From Lunatibacter salilacus (lineage in GTDB: Bacteria > Bacteroidota > Bacteroidia > Cytophagales > Cyclobacteriaceae): 64,000 nucleotides of DNA. Both the position numbers and the translations under genes were made by a program. Location of the stretch: positions 45,208 through 109,207 of the forward strand of contig NZ_VOLC01000023.1 in the NCBI RefSeq assembly GCF_009797935.1. Direction: 5' to 3'. How positions within the stretch are numbered: the stretch's first letter is position 1; the number at the start of each line of letters is the position of its first letter. A model generated the notes under the pieces. It was not told where the DNA came from and did no database searches. It saw only the letters and a program-made list of their open reading frames with translations. Below, in pieces: positions 8,954 through 17,027 of this stretch.

Positions 8954-10276
8954 TTACACGCTATTACTATTTTGATCTATTTGAGGCAAACAAATCCCAA
9001 CTTTCCATACTTTCTCATACTGCTCCACTTCCAATTGACTAAGGTTTTTTACATCCTTGTTTTCTGAATTCAGGTCAGGAAAAACGATCACGCAATCTAG
9101 TAATCTAGCGGAATCTGTTACACCTGCCTTTTTCCGAATAGACTTACTTCTTGCATATCCACTCACTTGCCTAATATCATTATGCAAACCAGTGTGTGTT
9201 TTGCCTATATACTGAGGTTTATATTTGGCATCTATGATTTTGACATCAGTACTATCCACATACAAAAAATCCACTTCGTTTCCATATGTCCGCTCATGGT
9301 ATGCTATTTTGTTTCCATATTCCTCCTTTAGTTTGCCTAGCACAAATAGCTCAAACAACTTACTCATATCAATCCAAAAAGGAGGTGTGAGAATCGTATC
9401 TTGGTTTTGTACGTTGTTGAGGTTGTAGCCATACCTTTGGAGGATCATTTTGGCTAACTCTAGGGCCTTTTCGTAATCCTTGTAAAAAGAATTGAATTTG
9501 ATATGCTTGATATCATTCAAATTGACTTCTTCGGAAACTTCTTGAAATGCAGGCTGAATGTAATTGAAGGTTTCTTGGAAAAAAGAATCTGTACCCAGTC
9601 CTTTATATGTAGCCATGTACCGCTTTATAAAGACCAATGTTTTTTTTAAAATCCGGTTTTCTATGCCATCCACACCAAACATCTCAAACTGACAGACGGT
9701 ATGCAGGTTCTTGTTTTTATCCAGATTCTGCTTGATTGTCTGACTGACGAGTACTTTTCCCTTGACTCTGGAGTACATGTTTTCTTGAACCTTGTAGTAA
9801 CTTTTTTTAAGTCCTTTTCGAACGATTCTTTTTACCAAATTGAGGAACTGAATCATAATTAAAGGAGAAATCAAATCCTTGGATTTTTCCAAGGGAATCC
9901 AAGGGCTGGCAAACTTGATCTCAAAAAGTTCCTGGGTATGGTCCCTTACCTCAGGTTCCTTCAGAGCTTGAAAAAGCATGGAAAGTACATTAATCTGAAC
10001 CAAGTCTTTTGGGTCAGTTGAGGCTTCCTCGCCGGTATTATCAACATACTTCGTATTTAGCTTTGATTCTACATATACCCAGTGGTTCCCCTCAAATCCA
10101 GGAATCCAATCTGCTCCAATGTAATAGGTACTACTTATTGATAGCTTTTCTTCATCGGATTTGAAAATAGCGCAGAATCCATCCCCCCGCCCTTTCTTAA
10201 ACCTTATATCCACCATAAATGGCGTTTCACTAAAAGAAAAAATTTCAGAATGACTTTCTCTTATCAAAAACGGCAT
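8954..10276 (-). CDS. mcrC: McrC-type nuclease subunit of a McrBC restriction system
   Basis: 440 aa from the ATG at 10276; a GTG one codon upstream is also possible. The start overlaps the mcrB stop (TGATG). The N-terminal half matches the McrC fold (WIPGFEGNHWVYVESK), and a PD-(D/E)xK nuclease site is visible near residues 333-352 (EVDFL, then KIIDAKYK). McrC is recruited by the McrB motor to cut DNA at modified cytosines between two recognition sites. Length is near the usual value for extended McrC proteins. Confidence 0.9.
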   Translation of the reverse strand: MPFLIRESHSEIFSFSETPFMVDIRFKKGRGDGFCAIFKSDEEKLSISSTYYIGADWIPGFEGNHWVYVESKLNTKYVDNTGEEASTDPKDLVQINVLSMLFQALKEPEVRDHTQELFEIKFASPWIPLEKSKDLISPLIMIQFLNLVKRIVRKGLKKSYYKVQENMYSRVKGKVLVSQTIKQNLDKNKNLHTVCQFEMFGVDGIENRILKKTLVFIKRYMATYKGLGTDSFFQETFNYIQPAFQEVSEEVNLNDIKHIKFNSFYKDYEKALELAKMILQRYGYNLNNVQNQDTILTPPFWIDMSKLFELFVLGKLKEEYGNKIAYHERTYGNEVDFLYVDSTDVKIIDAKYKPQYIGKTHTGLHNDIRQVSGYARSKSIRKKAGVTDSARLLDCVIVFPDLNSENKDVKNLSQLEVEQYEKVWKVGICLPQIDQNSNSV

Positions 10277-12168
10277 CACAAACCACTCAATTCGTTGATA
10301 ACTAGTTGAACCGGATCATCTGCTCTCTCCTCCTGGGTTTTCAGAATTCCATCCTTTACATACTCCTTAAGAAGGGGAAGTACTTCAAATTTCATTTTAG
10401 TTCTAATTTCCAAATCACCAATCTCTCCCTCATTCTCGGTAAGGAAATAACTATGTCCTATCCAAACTTCCTCTGGTTTAAAATCCGACATTAGACATTC
10501 AGCATTCTTCGGGGCAGCATTCGATAAAATTACTTCGTAATAATTGGAAACGAATAATTTCGAAACTTTCTCGAAATATACTTTAGCCTCTTCATTCTTA
10601 ATCGGTTCGACGGACGGAAGTACTTCCACAAAAGCAAACCTTCTGCGAATGGCATAATCTATATGACCAACGCTTCGGTCTGCCGTGTTCATGGTTCCTA
10701 TTACGAATAGGTTTGGTGGAACGACTATTGACCTAGATCCATCTGCAGCATACATCGATTCCACCGGTTCACCGCGGTATTCCAAACCGTAAATCAATTC
10801 TCCCAAAACTGAAGGTAAATTGGCACGGTTAATTTCATCTATAATCAAAACATAGTTTTTTTCCGTGACAGGTTTGGTACCTATAAATGAAATTTCCTTC
10901 TTTTTTACAAAATCCTTGAAAAGATTCAAAACCCTTAGAAAATAGCTGGCATGCTGTTTTGCAAGTCCTGATACATTAGAGTTGGCTTTGATGTCCTGTC
11001 TGGAGGTAGCTTCTTCAAGAAATAAAGTTTTTATATCTGAAAATAACAACCTTTGTCCAGAGACCAATTTCCAATTATCTCCTGTATATCTTACCGCATC
11101 TTCTTCTACTTGAAATAGATAGATTATAGTTCCTTCCAAAACTAGTTTCCCATTTTTACTTTCTATTTCGTCTTCCAAATAATCACGAAACAATTCGAGA
11201 TACTTTTCAACCTCCTGCTCCCTAGAAATTTGCTCCGGTGATTTTCTGGAATCGTGATAATTTTCCCATGCTTTATGGGCAAATTCAGCAAATACCTTAT
11301 CTATTGATTTGTAGTTAAGTATTCCGTTAGAGGTGTCTGCCATTATTCCCCGAACGAAATCATCATACGAATACGCTGGGTGAAATTGTAGTAATTTGTA
11401 CTCTCCGGACTCCATATGCTCAAAAATATATTTCGCCAAAGCAGCTCTATAGGAATCTTGATTATTTTTTAATCCACCCTTCCATAGCATACTTTCGAAA
11501 GCTTGGATAATTCCATGGTAAGGGATATCGTAATTTGTCCCGGTTTCTAATTTAAGGTTGATTGCATTTTCTTTAACAGCAACTATAATGTACTCTTTCT
11601 TACTTGAAGAACTCTCTATCTTCATTCCTGGTTGAAAAATATTTTTGATGTAGTCCGCAGTTAATTCCTGAGATTGGCATAAACTGTTAGCGAGTTTTTT
11701 TGCAAGCCATGTCTTTCCAGTTCCCGGAGGACCTTGAAGGATGATCTGTGATTTAAACTTCAAAAGTGAAATTACTTCGTGGACTTTCATTTTTTCAACT
11801 TGTTTAAGTACGAATTTTCTAAGGTCATCATCTCTTACCTTTTCAACGGTCTGGCTATACCAAATACCATCAAATTCAATGGGTAGACCCTCTAAATTCC
11901 ACCAGTTTATACTAAATTTATGCGTGTCTATCTTTGATTTTATTTGACCAATAGCTTTTACTTTAGTAAAAGAGATTTTATGATTTTTACCCTTGGTGGC
12001 ACTTGATTTCATTACAAGTAAATCCCCAACATTAATAACTTTAAGGACATTAATATATTTCATATCACCTCTTTCGGCATGCCCATCATACCATATTCCT
12101 TCCTCAAAAAATTCTTTAGAAACATCTTTTGTCCCTCCAAAAGATGATCCAACTGCATAAATATTCAT
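10276..12168 (-). CDS. mcrB: McrB-type AAA+ GTPase with N-terminal specificity domain
   Basis: 630 aa. Walker A is GPPGTGKT at residues 146-153, Walker B with the McrB signature is LIIDEINRANLPSVLGEL near 438, and GTMNTADRS near 492 is the diagnostic sensor block. The first ~110 residues (YAVGSSFGGTKDVSKEFF and following) look like an EVE/PUA-like modified-base reader, the part that sets specificity in this family. It acts with McrC in restriction of modified DNA. The gene begins five bp after a relic of another gene. Confidence 0.92.
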   Translation of the reverse strand: MNIYAVGSSFGGTKDVSKEFFEEGIWYDGHAERGDMKYINVLKVINVGDLLVMKSSATKGKNHKISFTKVKAIGQIKSKIDTHKFSINWWNLEGLPIEFDGIWYSQTVEKVRDDDLRKFVLKQVEKMKVHEVISLLKFKSQIILQGPPGTGKTWLAKKLANSLCQSQELTADYIKNIFQPGMKIESSSSKKEYIIVAVKENAINLKLETGTNYDIPYHGIIQAFESMLWKGGLKNNQDSYRAALAKYIFEHMESGEYKLLQFHPAYSYDDFVRGIMADTSNGILNYKSIDKVFAEFAHKAWENYHDSRKSPEQISREQEVEKYLELFRDYLEDEIESKNGKLVLEGTIIYLFQVEEDAVRYTGDNWKLVSGQRLLFSDIKTLFLEEATSRQDIKANSNVSGLAKQHASYFLRVLNLFKDFVKKKEISFIGTKPVTEKNYVLIIDEINRANLPSVLGELIYGLEYRGEPVESMYAADGSRSIVVPPNLFVIGTMNTADRSVGHIDYAIRRRFAFVEVLPSVEPIKNEEAKVYFEKVSKLFVSNYYEVILSNAAPKNAECLMSDFKPEEVWIGHSYFLTENEGEIGDLEIRTKMKFEVLPLLKEYVKDGILKTQEERADDPVQLVINELSGL

Positions 12169-12173
12169 ATCGA

Positions 12174-12330
12174 CTATTTTTTAGATTTAAATCCCTCCCA
12201 GTTTTTAATTTCTACCTTTACCTTTAAAGTCGCCAAAACTTTATCAAAAAGTTCAATAAAAGGTTCAATGCCATTCCCACCAAACCTCTAGGCAGGGTCA
12301 TTCTCAAATCGAATCCTTCCTGAACAAAAG
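12174..12330 (-). pseudogene. C-terminal remnant of an unknown gene, frameshifted
   Basis: On the minus strand a frame ends at 12174 and reads GNGIEPFIELFDKVLATLKV then NWEGFKSKK. Upstream, the sense continues in another frame (EGFDLRMTLPRG), so one or two bases have been lost near 12285. It is probably the tail of a gene that once lay between the CBS operon and mcrB. No family recognised. Confidence 0.4.
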
Positions 12331-12376
12331 CTGATAAAGCTTCTCAACAATCGAACTTCTCGCTTTATGTACCATA

Positions 12377-13096
12377 TCATTCCATTAAATACTCTGCTAT
12401 ATCCTCAATACTTACAATTCCCATCAATTTCTCTGAGGGTTTTCCATTCTGGGTAATTATCATGCAATCCAGCTGGCTTTTTTTCTCCTTGGATTTCTTT
12501 AAATAGATCTCGGCGGCTTCATAAACGGTGGTATTTCGGGGGATTAATGTATAGTTTCCGGTGTTCTCAATATGCGGCATCAAGTCCGAAACCTTCGCAG
12601 CAGTCAGGTCGATCAGCTGATTCTTGTATTCAGAAAAAAGCCAACGGGAAATAGTATTTGTTGAAATCACTTCAATAACTTTTCCACCAGCATCTAAGAT
12701 TGGAGCCTGAGAAAAATCCTTTGCGTTCATTTCTTGGAGGAGGTTTATTAAAGGTGTATCAGAATTAACACAAAACACATCAAACTGAAAATCAGGAATG
12801 ACTCGCTTAGGATTCTTAAACTCCTTTAATATTGATTCAATCAATTCGACGGTTTCCTGATATGGCTCTGCAATAGGAATTCCTCCTTTTGACTGATGGG
12901 CTATGGCATTTCTTAGATTACCCAACTGATATAGGTCGTCCTTATATCTTCTGACAACTGAATTCTTTCCTATAAGCTCTTTTATTCTTTGCGAGAAAGA
13001 AGCATACTCAGATTGGCCCAAAGTCTTGGCAAAGGCCTTGTCTAGTTCGTTATAACAGTCTAGAAATTTTTGGGCGTTGGTCATGTTAGAACCCAC
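12377..13096 (-). CDS. Tandem CBS-domain protein, last gene of the NDT-like operon
   Basis: 239 aa from 13096 (or 235 from the next ATG, 13084). The first ~90 residues are helical with an RNAIAHQ-type motif typical of HEPN/DUF86-like bundles. Residues about 100-235 hold two CBS motifs (LLQEMNAKDFSQAPILDAGG and PRNTTVYEAAEIY to MGIVSIEDIAEYL). CBS pairs bind adenine nucleotides, so this subunit could sense nucleotide state. It overlaps the preceding membrane-protein gene by 16 bp. Inferred role: sensor or regulator of the operon. Confidence 0.75.
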   Translation of the reverse strand: MGSNMTNAQKFLDCYNELDKAFAKTLGQSEYASFSQRIKELIGKNSVVRRYKDDLYQLGNLRNAIAHQSKGGIPIAEPYQETVELIESILKEFKNPKRVIPDFQFDVFCVNSDTPLINLLQEMNAKDFSQAPILDAGGKVIEVISTNTISRWLFSEYKNQLIDLTAAKVSDLMPHIENTGNYTLIPRNTTVYEAAEIYLKKSKEKKSQLDCMIITQNGKPSEKLMGIVSIEDIAEYLME

Positions 13097-13812
13097 GGAT
13101 CTTTCTTTCCAACTTCAGCGAGGGAAAAAACCTGGTCATAAGTTCGAGCTACAGATTTATCCCTTTTGTAAATCATTTCTTTTCCTTTAAATCCATTTGA
13201 ATCAACGCCAAATTCATCCCTATCAGAATTTAGAGTAACGGCTTCATTCCAAATCATTGATTTATTCCTACCGTAGGTATCCGTGTAAACCATACCAATC
13301 TTATCTATACCATTTTGCCAATCTATAAATATTCTTTCGGACTGTGCCAGACTGAAAGTTGAAACCATATAATGATAATCACACCGTTCTTCTATTGTCC
13401 CCAGATCAGAGGTGATGCCATGGTCAATCAAAAAGCTATTAAAATGGATTTGTTCATTATGGATAACTTTTATAAATAACTTAACGTCAAGTGCAGGACC
13501 ACTTCCAATATTTCTAATTGTAAGGAATTCCTCCCCTCCCTCCTTCTTAGGTCTCTTTTCAACGACTATAATAGGCTTTTCCTTGACTTTCATTATTTCC
13601 AAGCTCTGCCAAGAGATATAGGCAAGTATTATTGTCAAAGATGCGGTCATGAAAGGGGACAGAAAAACAGAGAAATCAACCCAATCCTGAAATTCAGGCG
13701 AAAGAGATACACTACCGAACCTTACTAAGTAAAAAGAAACCGGAACTATAACTGTCAATATAGCCAAACCAAAAATAATTTGCCTTATACATGTTTTTTT
13801 ATCTCTCATCAT
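13081..13812 (-). CDS. Two-TM membrane protein of the NDT-like operon
   Basis: 243 aa. Two hydrophobic segments at about 11-32 and 45-66 are followed by a soluble domain of ~170 residues beginning PIIVVEKRPKKEGG, with a beta-rich pattern. No known family recognised. The ATG lies within the 3' end of the 56-aa gene (14-bp overlap), and its own 3' end overlaps the CBS gene, so all are translationally coupled. It may anchor the system to the membrane or act as the effector. Confidence 0.7.
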   Translation of the reverse strand: MMRDKKTCIRQIIFGLAILTVIVPVSFYLVRFGSVSLSPEFQDWVDFSVFLSPFMTASLTIILAYISWQSLEIMKVKEKPIIVVEKRPKKEGGEEFLTIRNIGSGPALDVKLFIKVIHNEQIHFNSFLIDHGITSDLGTIEERCDYHYMVSTFSLAQSERIFIDWQNGIDKIGMVYTDTYGRNKSMIWNEAVTLNSDRDEFGVDSNGFKGKEMIYKRDKSVARTYDQVFSLAEVGKKDPWVLT

Positions 13813-13969
13813 TGTTCAATTCCAATTCCTTTACCAAATCTGTGAGGCGAGAAACACCACTTTGTCCGATTATTTCTTTTTTAAATAATTCGTCCAATAA
13901 TTCGGTGTTATTAATGTCATGAATCAAAATATCATGCTGTCCGAATTTTATTAAGTATTGATCTCCCAT
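13799..13969 (-). CDS. Small 56-aa protein of the NDT-like operon
   Basis: An ATG at 13969, two bp after the NDT-like stop, opens a 56-codon frame (MGDQYLIKFGQHDILIHDIN to VKELELNNDER) ending at 13799 inside the next gene. The tight spacing and overlap on both sides argue that it is a real gene although short. Acidic, soluble. Function unknown; small adaptor or antitoxin are possibilities. Confidence 0.65.
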   Translation of the reverse strand: MGDQYLIKFGQHDILIHDINNTELLDELFKKEIIGQSGVSRLTDLVKELELNNDER

Positions 13970-13971
13970 AA

Positions 13972-14877
13972 CTACGATTTTATAAAAACCTCAATCTTAT
14001 CCACCAACTTCTTTTTCAGATCTTCCCCATCCTTCCATACCAAATGCTGATAATTCCGAGTATCAAAGTGGGCCGTTCCAATTTGATCCTCCCTACAGGT
14101 GTAAATCACCTTTTGACCTTTGCCTAGTGCATATCCTGCTTCGAAATATACACCTGCTTTATGGTGGGTGAAATCTGCTATTGTAAAATTTGCCTTTTTT
14201 ATTCCAGAAATAATGGCATCATTGATGGTGACATCACTAGCTGGATGCTGATCAAGTACGATATGAGGTTTGAATCCTGATTCTGAAATCGCTGGTTCAA
14301 TCCATTCGCTATAAATCTGAACCATTTCAGGATCAAATGACATTGCTACAAATGCTATTTTCGAATCTGAGCTCTTCGAAATTTTTGATGCCCTTTCCCA
14401 ACCATCTAAAGTTAGGGAAATAGCAATATATGCTGGCTGGGTTTCTTTCTCATTAATCCAACCTTTGACTTTAGATTCATTAATTAGGCTAATTAATTCA
14501 TCATCATATTTCAATCCGATGCGTCTCAAAAATCCACGATTATAGTCCCAATCCTCCCTTATGGAAATAAAGTGACCCAAAAAATCTGAACTCTTTTTTA
14601 GGTAATAAAGTATTTCATCAACTTTTTCTATTGGTGAAACAGGAATACCAGAAGAAGAAATTAATACTTCCAAAAGAGGTTTATCCACCAATTTACCGTT
14701 GGGCCAGATATCATTTTCGATTAAATAAAAGATGGCTGTACGGTTATTATCCCAAAAAGTCTGTTTTGTATAAAGATCGTCATTTACAATTATTAGGAAG
14801 TTATCCTTGTAAGGATAAAACCATTGATACCCATCAGTCCCAAAATCGTAGTCCACCCCTTGGTCAACAACTTTCAA
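13972..14877 (-). CDS. Nucleoside 2-deoxyribosyltransferase-like effector with CPxTG N-domain
   Basis: 301 aa from a TTG at 14877. The C-terminal half (AFVAMSFDPEMV near 174, INDAIISGIKKANFTIADFT, YFEAGYALGKGQKVIY near 243) has the NDT/TIR-like Rossmann pattern with the E-A-G-Y motif of nucleotide-cleaving enzymes. The N-terminal half resembles the 34625-35407 protein. The frame extends upstream to an ATG at 14937 but contains TAA at codon 7; the CPLTG motif shared with the paralogue lies in that extension, so the full-length form has probably been cut by a nonsense mutation, or the TTG is used. First gene of a four-gene coupled operon. Confidence 0.7.
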   Translation of the reverse strand: MKVVDQGVDYDFGTDGYQWFYPYKDNFLIIVNDDLYTKQTFWDNNRTAIFYLIENDIWPNGKLVDKPLLEVLISSSGIPVSPIEKVDEILYYLKKSSDFLGHFISIREDWDYNRGFLRRIGLKYDDELISLINESKVKGWINEKETQPAYIAISLTLDGWERASKISKSSDSKIAFVAMSFDPEMVQIYSEWIEPAISESGFKPHIVLDQHPASDVTINDAIISGIKKANFTIADFTHHKAGVYFEAGYALGKGQKVIYTCREDQIGTAHFDTRNYQHLVWKDGEDLKKKLVDKIEVFIKS

Positions 14878-14916
14878 ATCAGGAGGCTTTAAACCAGTTA
14901 ACGGGCACCATTGCGC

Positions 14917-14937
14917 TTAAAAAATTGAATTTCCCAT
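14917..14937 (-). other. Upstream ATG and in-frame TAA of the NDT-like gene
   Basis: ATG GGA AAT TCA ATT TTT TAA reads in the same frame as the downstream gene. The codons just after the stop (AQWCPLTG) match the CPITG start of the paralogue at 35407. This indicates that the ancestral start was here and that codon 7 has become a stop, with the TTG at 14877 as a possible restart. Confidence 0.6.
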
Positions 14938-15209
14938 AGTATATTTATCAATTTACAAGAAACCAATTAATTTCTTAATTTACAATAGCTGAACACATTA
15001 CATTTCATTGATCCCCTTCTTTATAGCGGGTGGTCGAGAAAAAGCAATGACTACCAATACTTGAATTGAAACCATAGATTTGACCTCAGGATCAGTCTAT
15101 AATCAACTTAAACAACCTTTCCTCAAATTCTTCCCAAATATTTGGACCCAAAAGCAATGTAATCCTTCAGTTGAAGGGGAATCACTTCGAAACAATTTGA
15201 ATTTAAATT
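14938..15209. other. Divergent intergenic region
   Basis: Separates the NDT-like operon (minus) and the XRE-peptidase-PIN operon (plus). AT-rich, no ORF. It must carry promoters for both; I see no clear TAnnTTTG for the minus-strand operon. Confidence 0.5.
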
Positions 15210-15258
15210 GTGTTACATAATTCTAGATATGTAAAATTAAATTCTATATTTGTAACAC
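15210..15258 (+). promoter_or_regulatory. Promoter with inverted repeats for the XRE operon
   Basis: GTGTTACA (15210) and TGTAACAC (15251) form an 8-bp dyad spanning 49 bp, with a nested TTACAT/ATGTAA repeat near 15213-15234. TATATTTG at 15245-15252 is a good -7 element and overlaps the right arm, 27 bp before the ATG. Binding of the XRE product would block initiation. Confidence 0.6.
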
Positions 15259-15279
15259 ATTTTTTTAACCAAATTCAAT

Positions 15280-15636
15280 ATGAATCAGGATCAAATTATC
15301 GGAAAGAACCTTAGCTCCCTTCGTAAGAAATTGGGATTTACCCAGGATCAGGTGGCTGATTATTTACAGATCAATCGTGAGGAGGTTAGCTATTACGAAA
15401 ATGGAAAACGGTCGGCTCCTTCTAACGTATTAAGCCAGTTGGCTAATTTGTATGGTGTGGATGAATATGATTTTTTTGAAGAGGATATGGACATCGCAAA
15501 TGTAAACGTTGCACTGGCTTTTAGGGCTGATAGTATTAATTCTAAGGACCTGGTACAGATTGCCAAGTTTAAGAAAATTGTCAGGAACTATCTCAATATG
15601 AAAAATCTATTGGAAAATGAACCCGCTGGTACTTGA
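15280..15636 (+). CDS. XRE-family repressor/antitoxin
   Basis: 118 aa. Residues about 6-62 are a canonical HTH_3 (GKNLSSLRKKLGFTQDQVAD, NREEVSYYENGKRSAP). The C-terminal tail, about 50 residues, is helical. It is the first gene of a three-gene operon with an ImmA/IrrE peptidase and a PIN-like protein; its stop lies 20 bp inside the peptidase gene. Likely autorepressor and peptidase substrate. Confidence 0.9.
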   Translation: MNQDQIIGKNLSSLRKKLGFTQDQVADYLQINREEVSYYENGKRSAPSNVLSQLANLYGVDEYDFFEEDMDIANVNVALAFRADSINSKDLVQIAKFKKIVRNYLNMKNLLENEPAGT

Positions 15637-16354
15637 TAAACATGCCTCCCTCTTTAGGGCGCAAAATGGCTACAGTAACAAGGAAAGTATACACCTTAAA
15701 AGTTTGCTTCATAAACTAGGGGTGCTAGCTGTTTTTCGTCCCTTGGAGATGGAGATTTCGGGAATGGCTATGAAAATGGGGCCTGACAACCGATTTATGC
15801 TTATAAATACCGCAAGGACCCTAGGCCATCAACATTTTACAATTTGCCACGAATTGTATCATCTTTTTATCCAAGCGGATTTTGTTTACCACTTTTGTCA
15901 AGTTGGGATCTTCGACAAAAAGGATAAAGAAGAATATAATGCGGATCTATTCGCCTCTAGGTTCCTGATGCCCAAAGAGGGGATTATGGCTTTGATTTCT
16001 GACCGGGAAATAGAAGAATCAACGATTAGCTTGGCAACTATTTTGAAGATAGAGCAATACTTTTCCTGTTCTAGGTCAGCATTGCTTTACAGGATGCAAG
16101 ATCTCGGTTTGATTAAAAGTCAGCAACTTGAAGCATTCAAACATAGCGTAAGAAGGAGTGCGATGGATCACGGTTATTCCTTGAAATTATATGAAAAGGA
16201 TAACCAAGAGGAGGTAATTGGAAACTATGGGGATATTGCCAGGAAACTTTTTGAAAAGGGAGCCATTTCAGAGTCCCACTATTATTCCCTGTTGGAAGAT
16301 TTGGGAGTTGATTTTTCGGTGCTTTTAAAAAATGGAGATGAAGAAGGAGGGTAA
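15617..16354 (+). CDS. ImmA/IrrE-type metallopeptidase
   Basis: 245 aa, ATG 20 bp before the XRE stop. HELYH at residues 78-82 replaces HELGH but keeps both His and Glu; DLFASRFLMP at about 112-121 is the usual downstream motif. COG2856 peptidases cleave XRE repressors. Here the separate HTH and peptidase genes correspond to the two halves of the fusion at 5664-6719. It overlaps the PIN gene by 23 bp. Confidence 0.87.
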   Translation: MNPLVLDKHASLFRAQNGYSNKESIHLKSLLHKLGVLAVFRPLEMEISGMAMKMGPDNRFMLINTARTLGHQHFTICHELYHLFIQADFVYHFCQVGIFDKKDKEEYNADLFASRFLMPKEGIMALISDREIEESTISLATILKIEQYFSCSRSALLYRMQDLGLIKSQQLEAFKHSVRRSAMDHGYSLKLYEKDNQEEVIGNYGDIARKLFEKGAISESHYYSLLEDLGVDFSVLLKNGDEEGG

Positions 16355-16868
16355 AATAATCCTTATCGATGCTGATGTCATTTCCCACTTCATAAGCGGT
16401 GGGCAGATTACCTTACTTCCATCAATTTTTCCGTACCCCATCAGAATCCTGGACAAGGTCTATGCGGAAGTATCCCGGATGCCAGGAAGGAAGACCGAGG
16501 TCGATAACCTACTTCGTTTCAAACTGATAAAGCAAATTCCCTTTCCTGAGGATGATTTAATGATCAAAAAGGAATATCTTCATATCAAGAAGGTGATGTT
16601 CAAGGGAGACGGTGAGGCTGCCTGCATGGCGGTGGTTCGGTTTTCTAGAAATATTCTTGCCAGCAGTAATCTAAAGGATATTGCCAACTACTGCAAAATG
16701 CATCAGATCACATATCTCAGTACCATGGATTTTCTTTGTAGAGCGGTAGAAAATAAACTCCTCTCCGAGCTGGACTGCGATGAATTTATTAAAAAAGTAC
16801 TTCTGGCAGGGAGTATATTGCCTGTGAAAAAGTGGAAAGCGTTCAAGTGTAGAGAAATTGATATTTGA
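16332..16868 (+). CDS. PIN-like nuclease domain protein, third gene of the XRE operon
   Basis: 178 aa, with ATG at 16332 or 16338. IILIDADVISHFISGG at the start carries the first PIN acidic residue; GDGEAACMAV at about 94-103 and LASSNLKDIANYC after it fit the second and third acidic positions. Probably an RNase toxin controlled by the XRE/peptidase pair. It parallels the 5036-5623 gene in position but is too diverged to align by eye beyond the first strand. Confidence 0.7.
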   Translation: MEMKKEGKIILIDADVISHFISGGQITLLPSIFPYPIRILDKVYAEVSRMPGRKTEVDNLLRFKLIKQIPFPEDDLMIKKEYLHIKKVMFKGDGEAACMAVVRFSRNILASSNLKDIANYCKMHQITYLSTMDFLCRAVENKLLSELDCDEFIKKVLLAGSILPVKKWKAFKCREIDI

Positions 16869-17027
16869 CAGAAGGAGGGAAGGTTTGGTTATGCCATCAT
16901 CCCGATCAATCTGTCCGGTACAGTCTAATCATCGGCATAGAAATAGAATCAGGACATTTGATAATTCCAATTTTGAATGAGGTAAAGGTGGGGGATGAAG
17001 CTATTATATATTAATATGAAGTGATTT

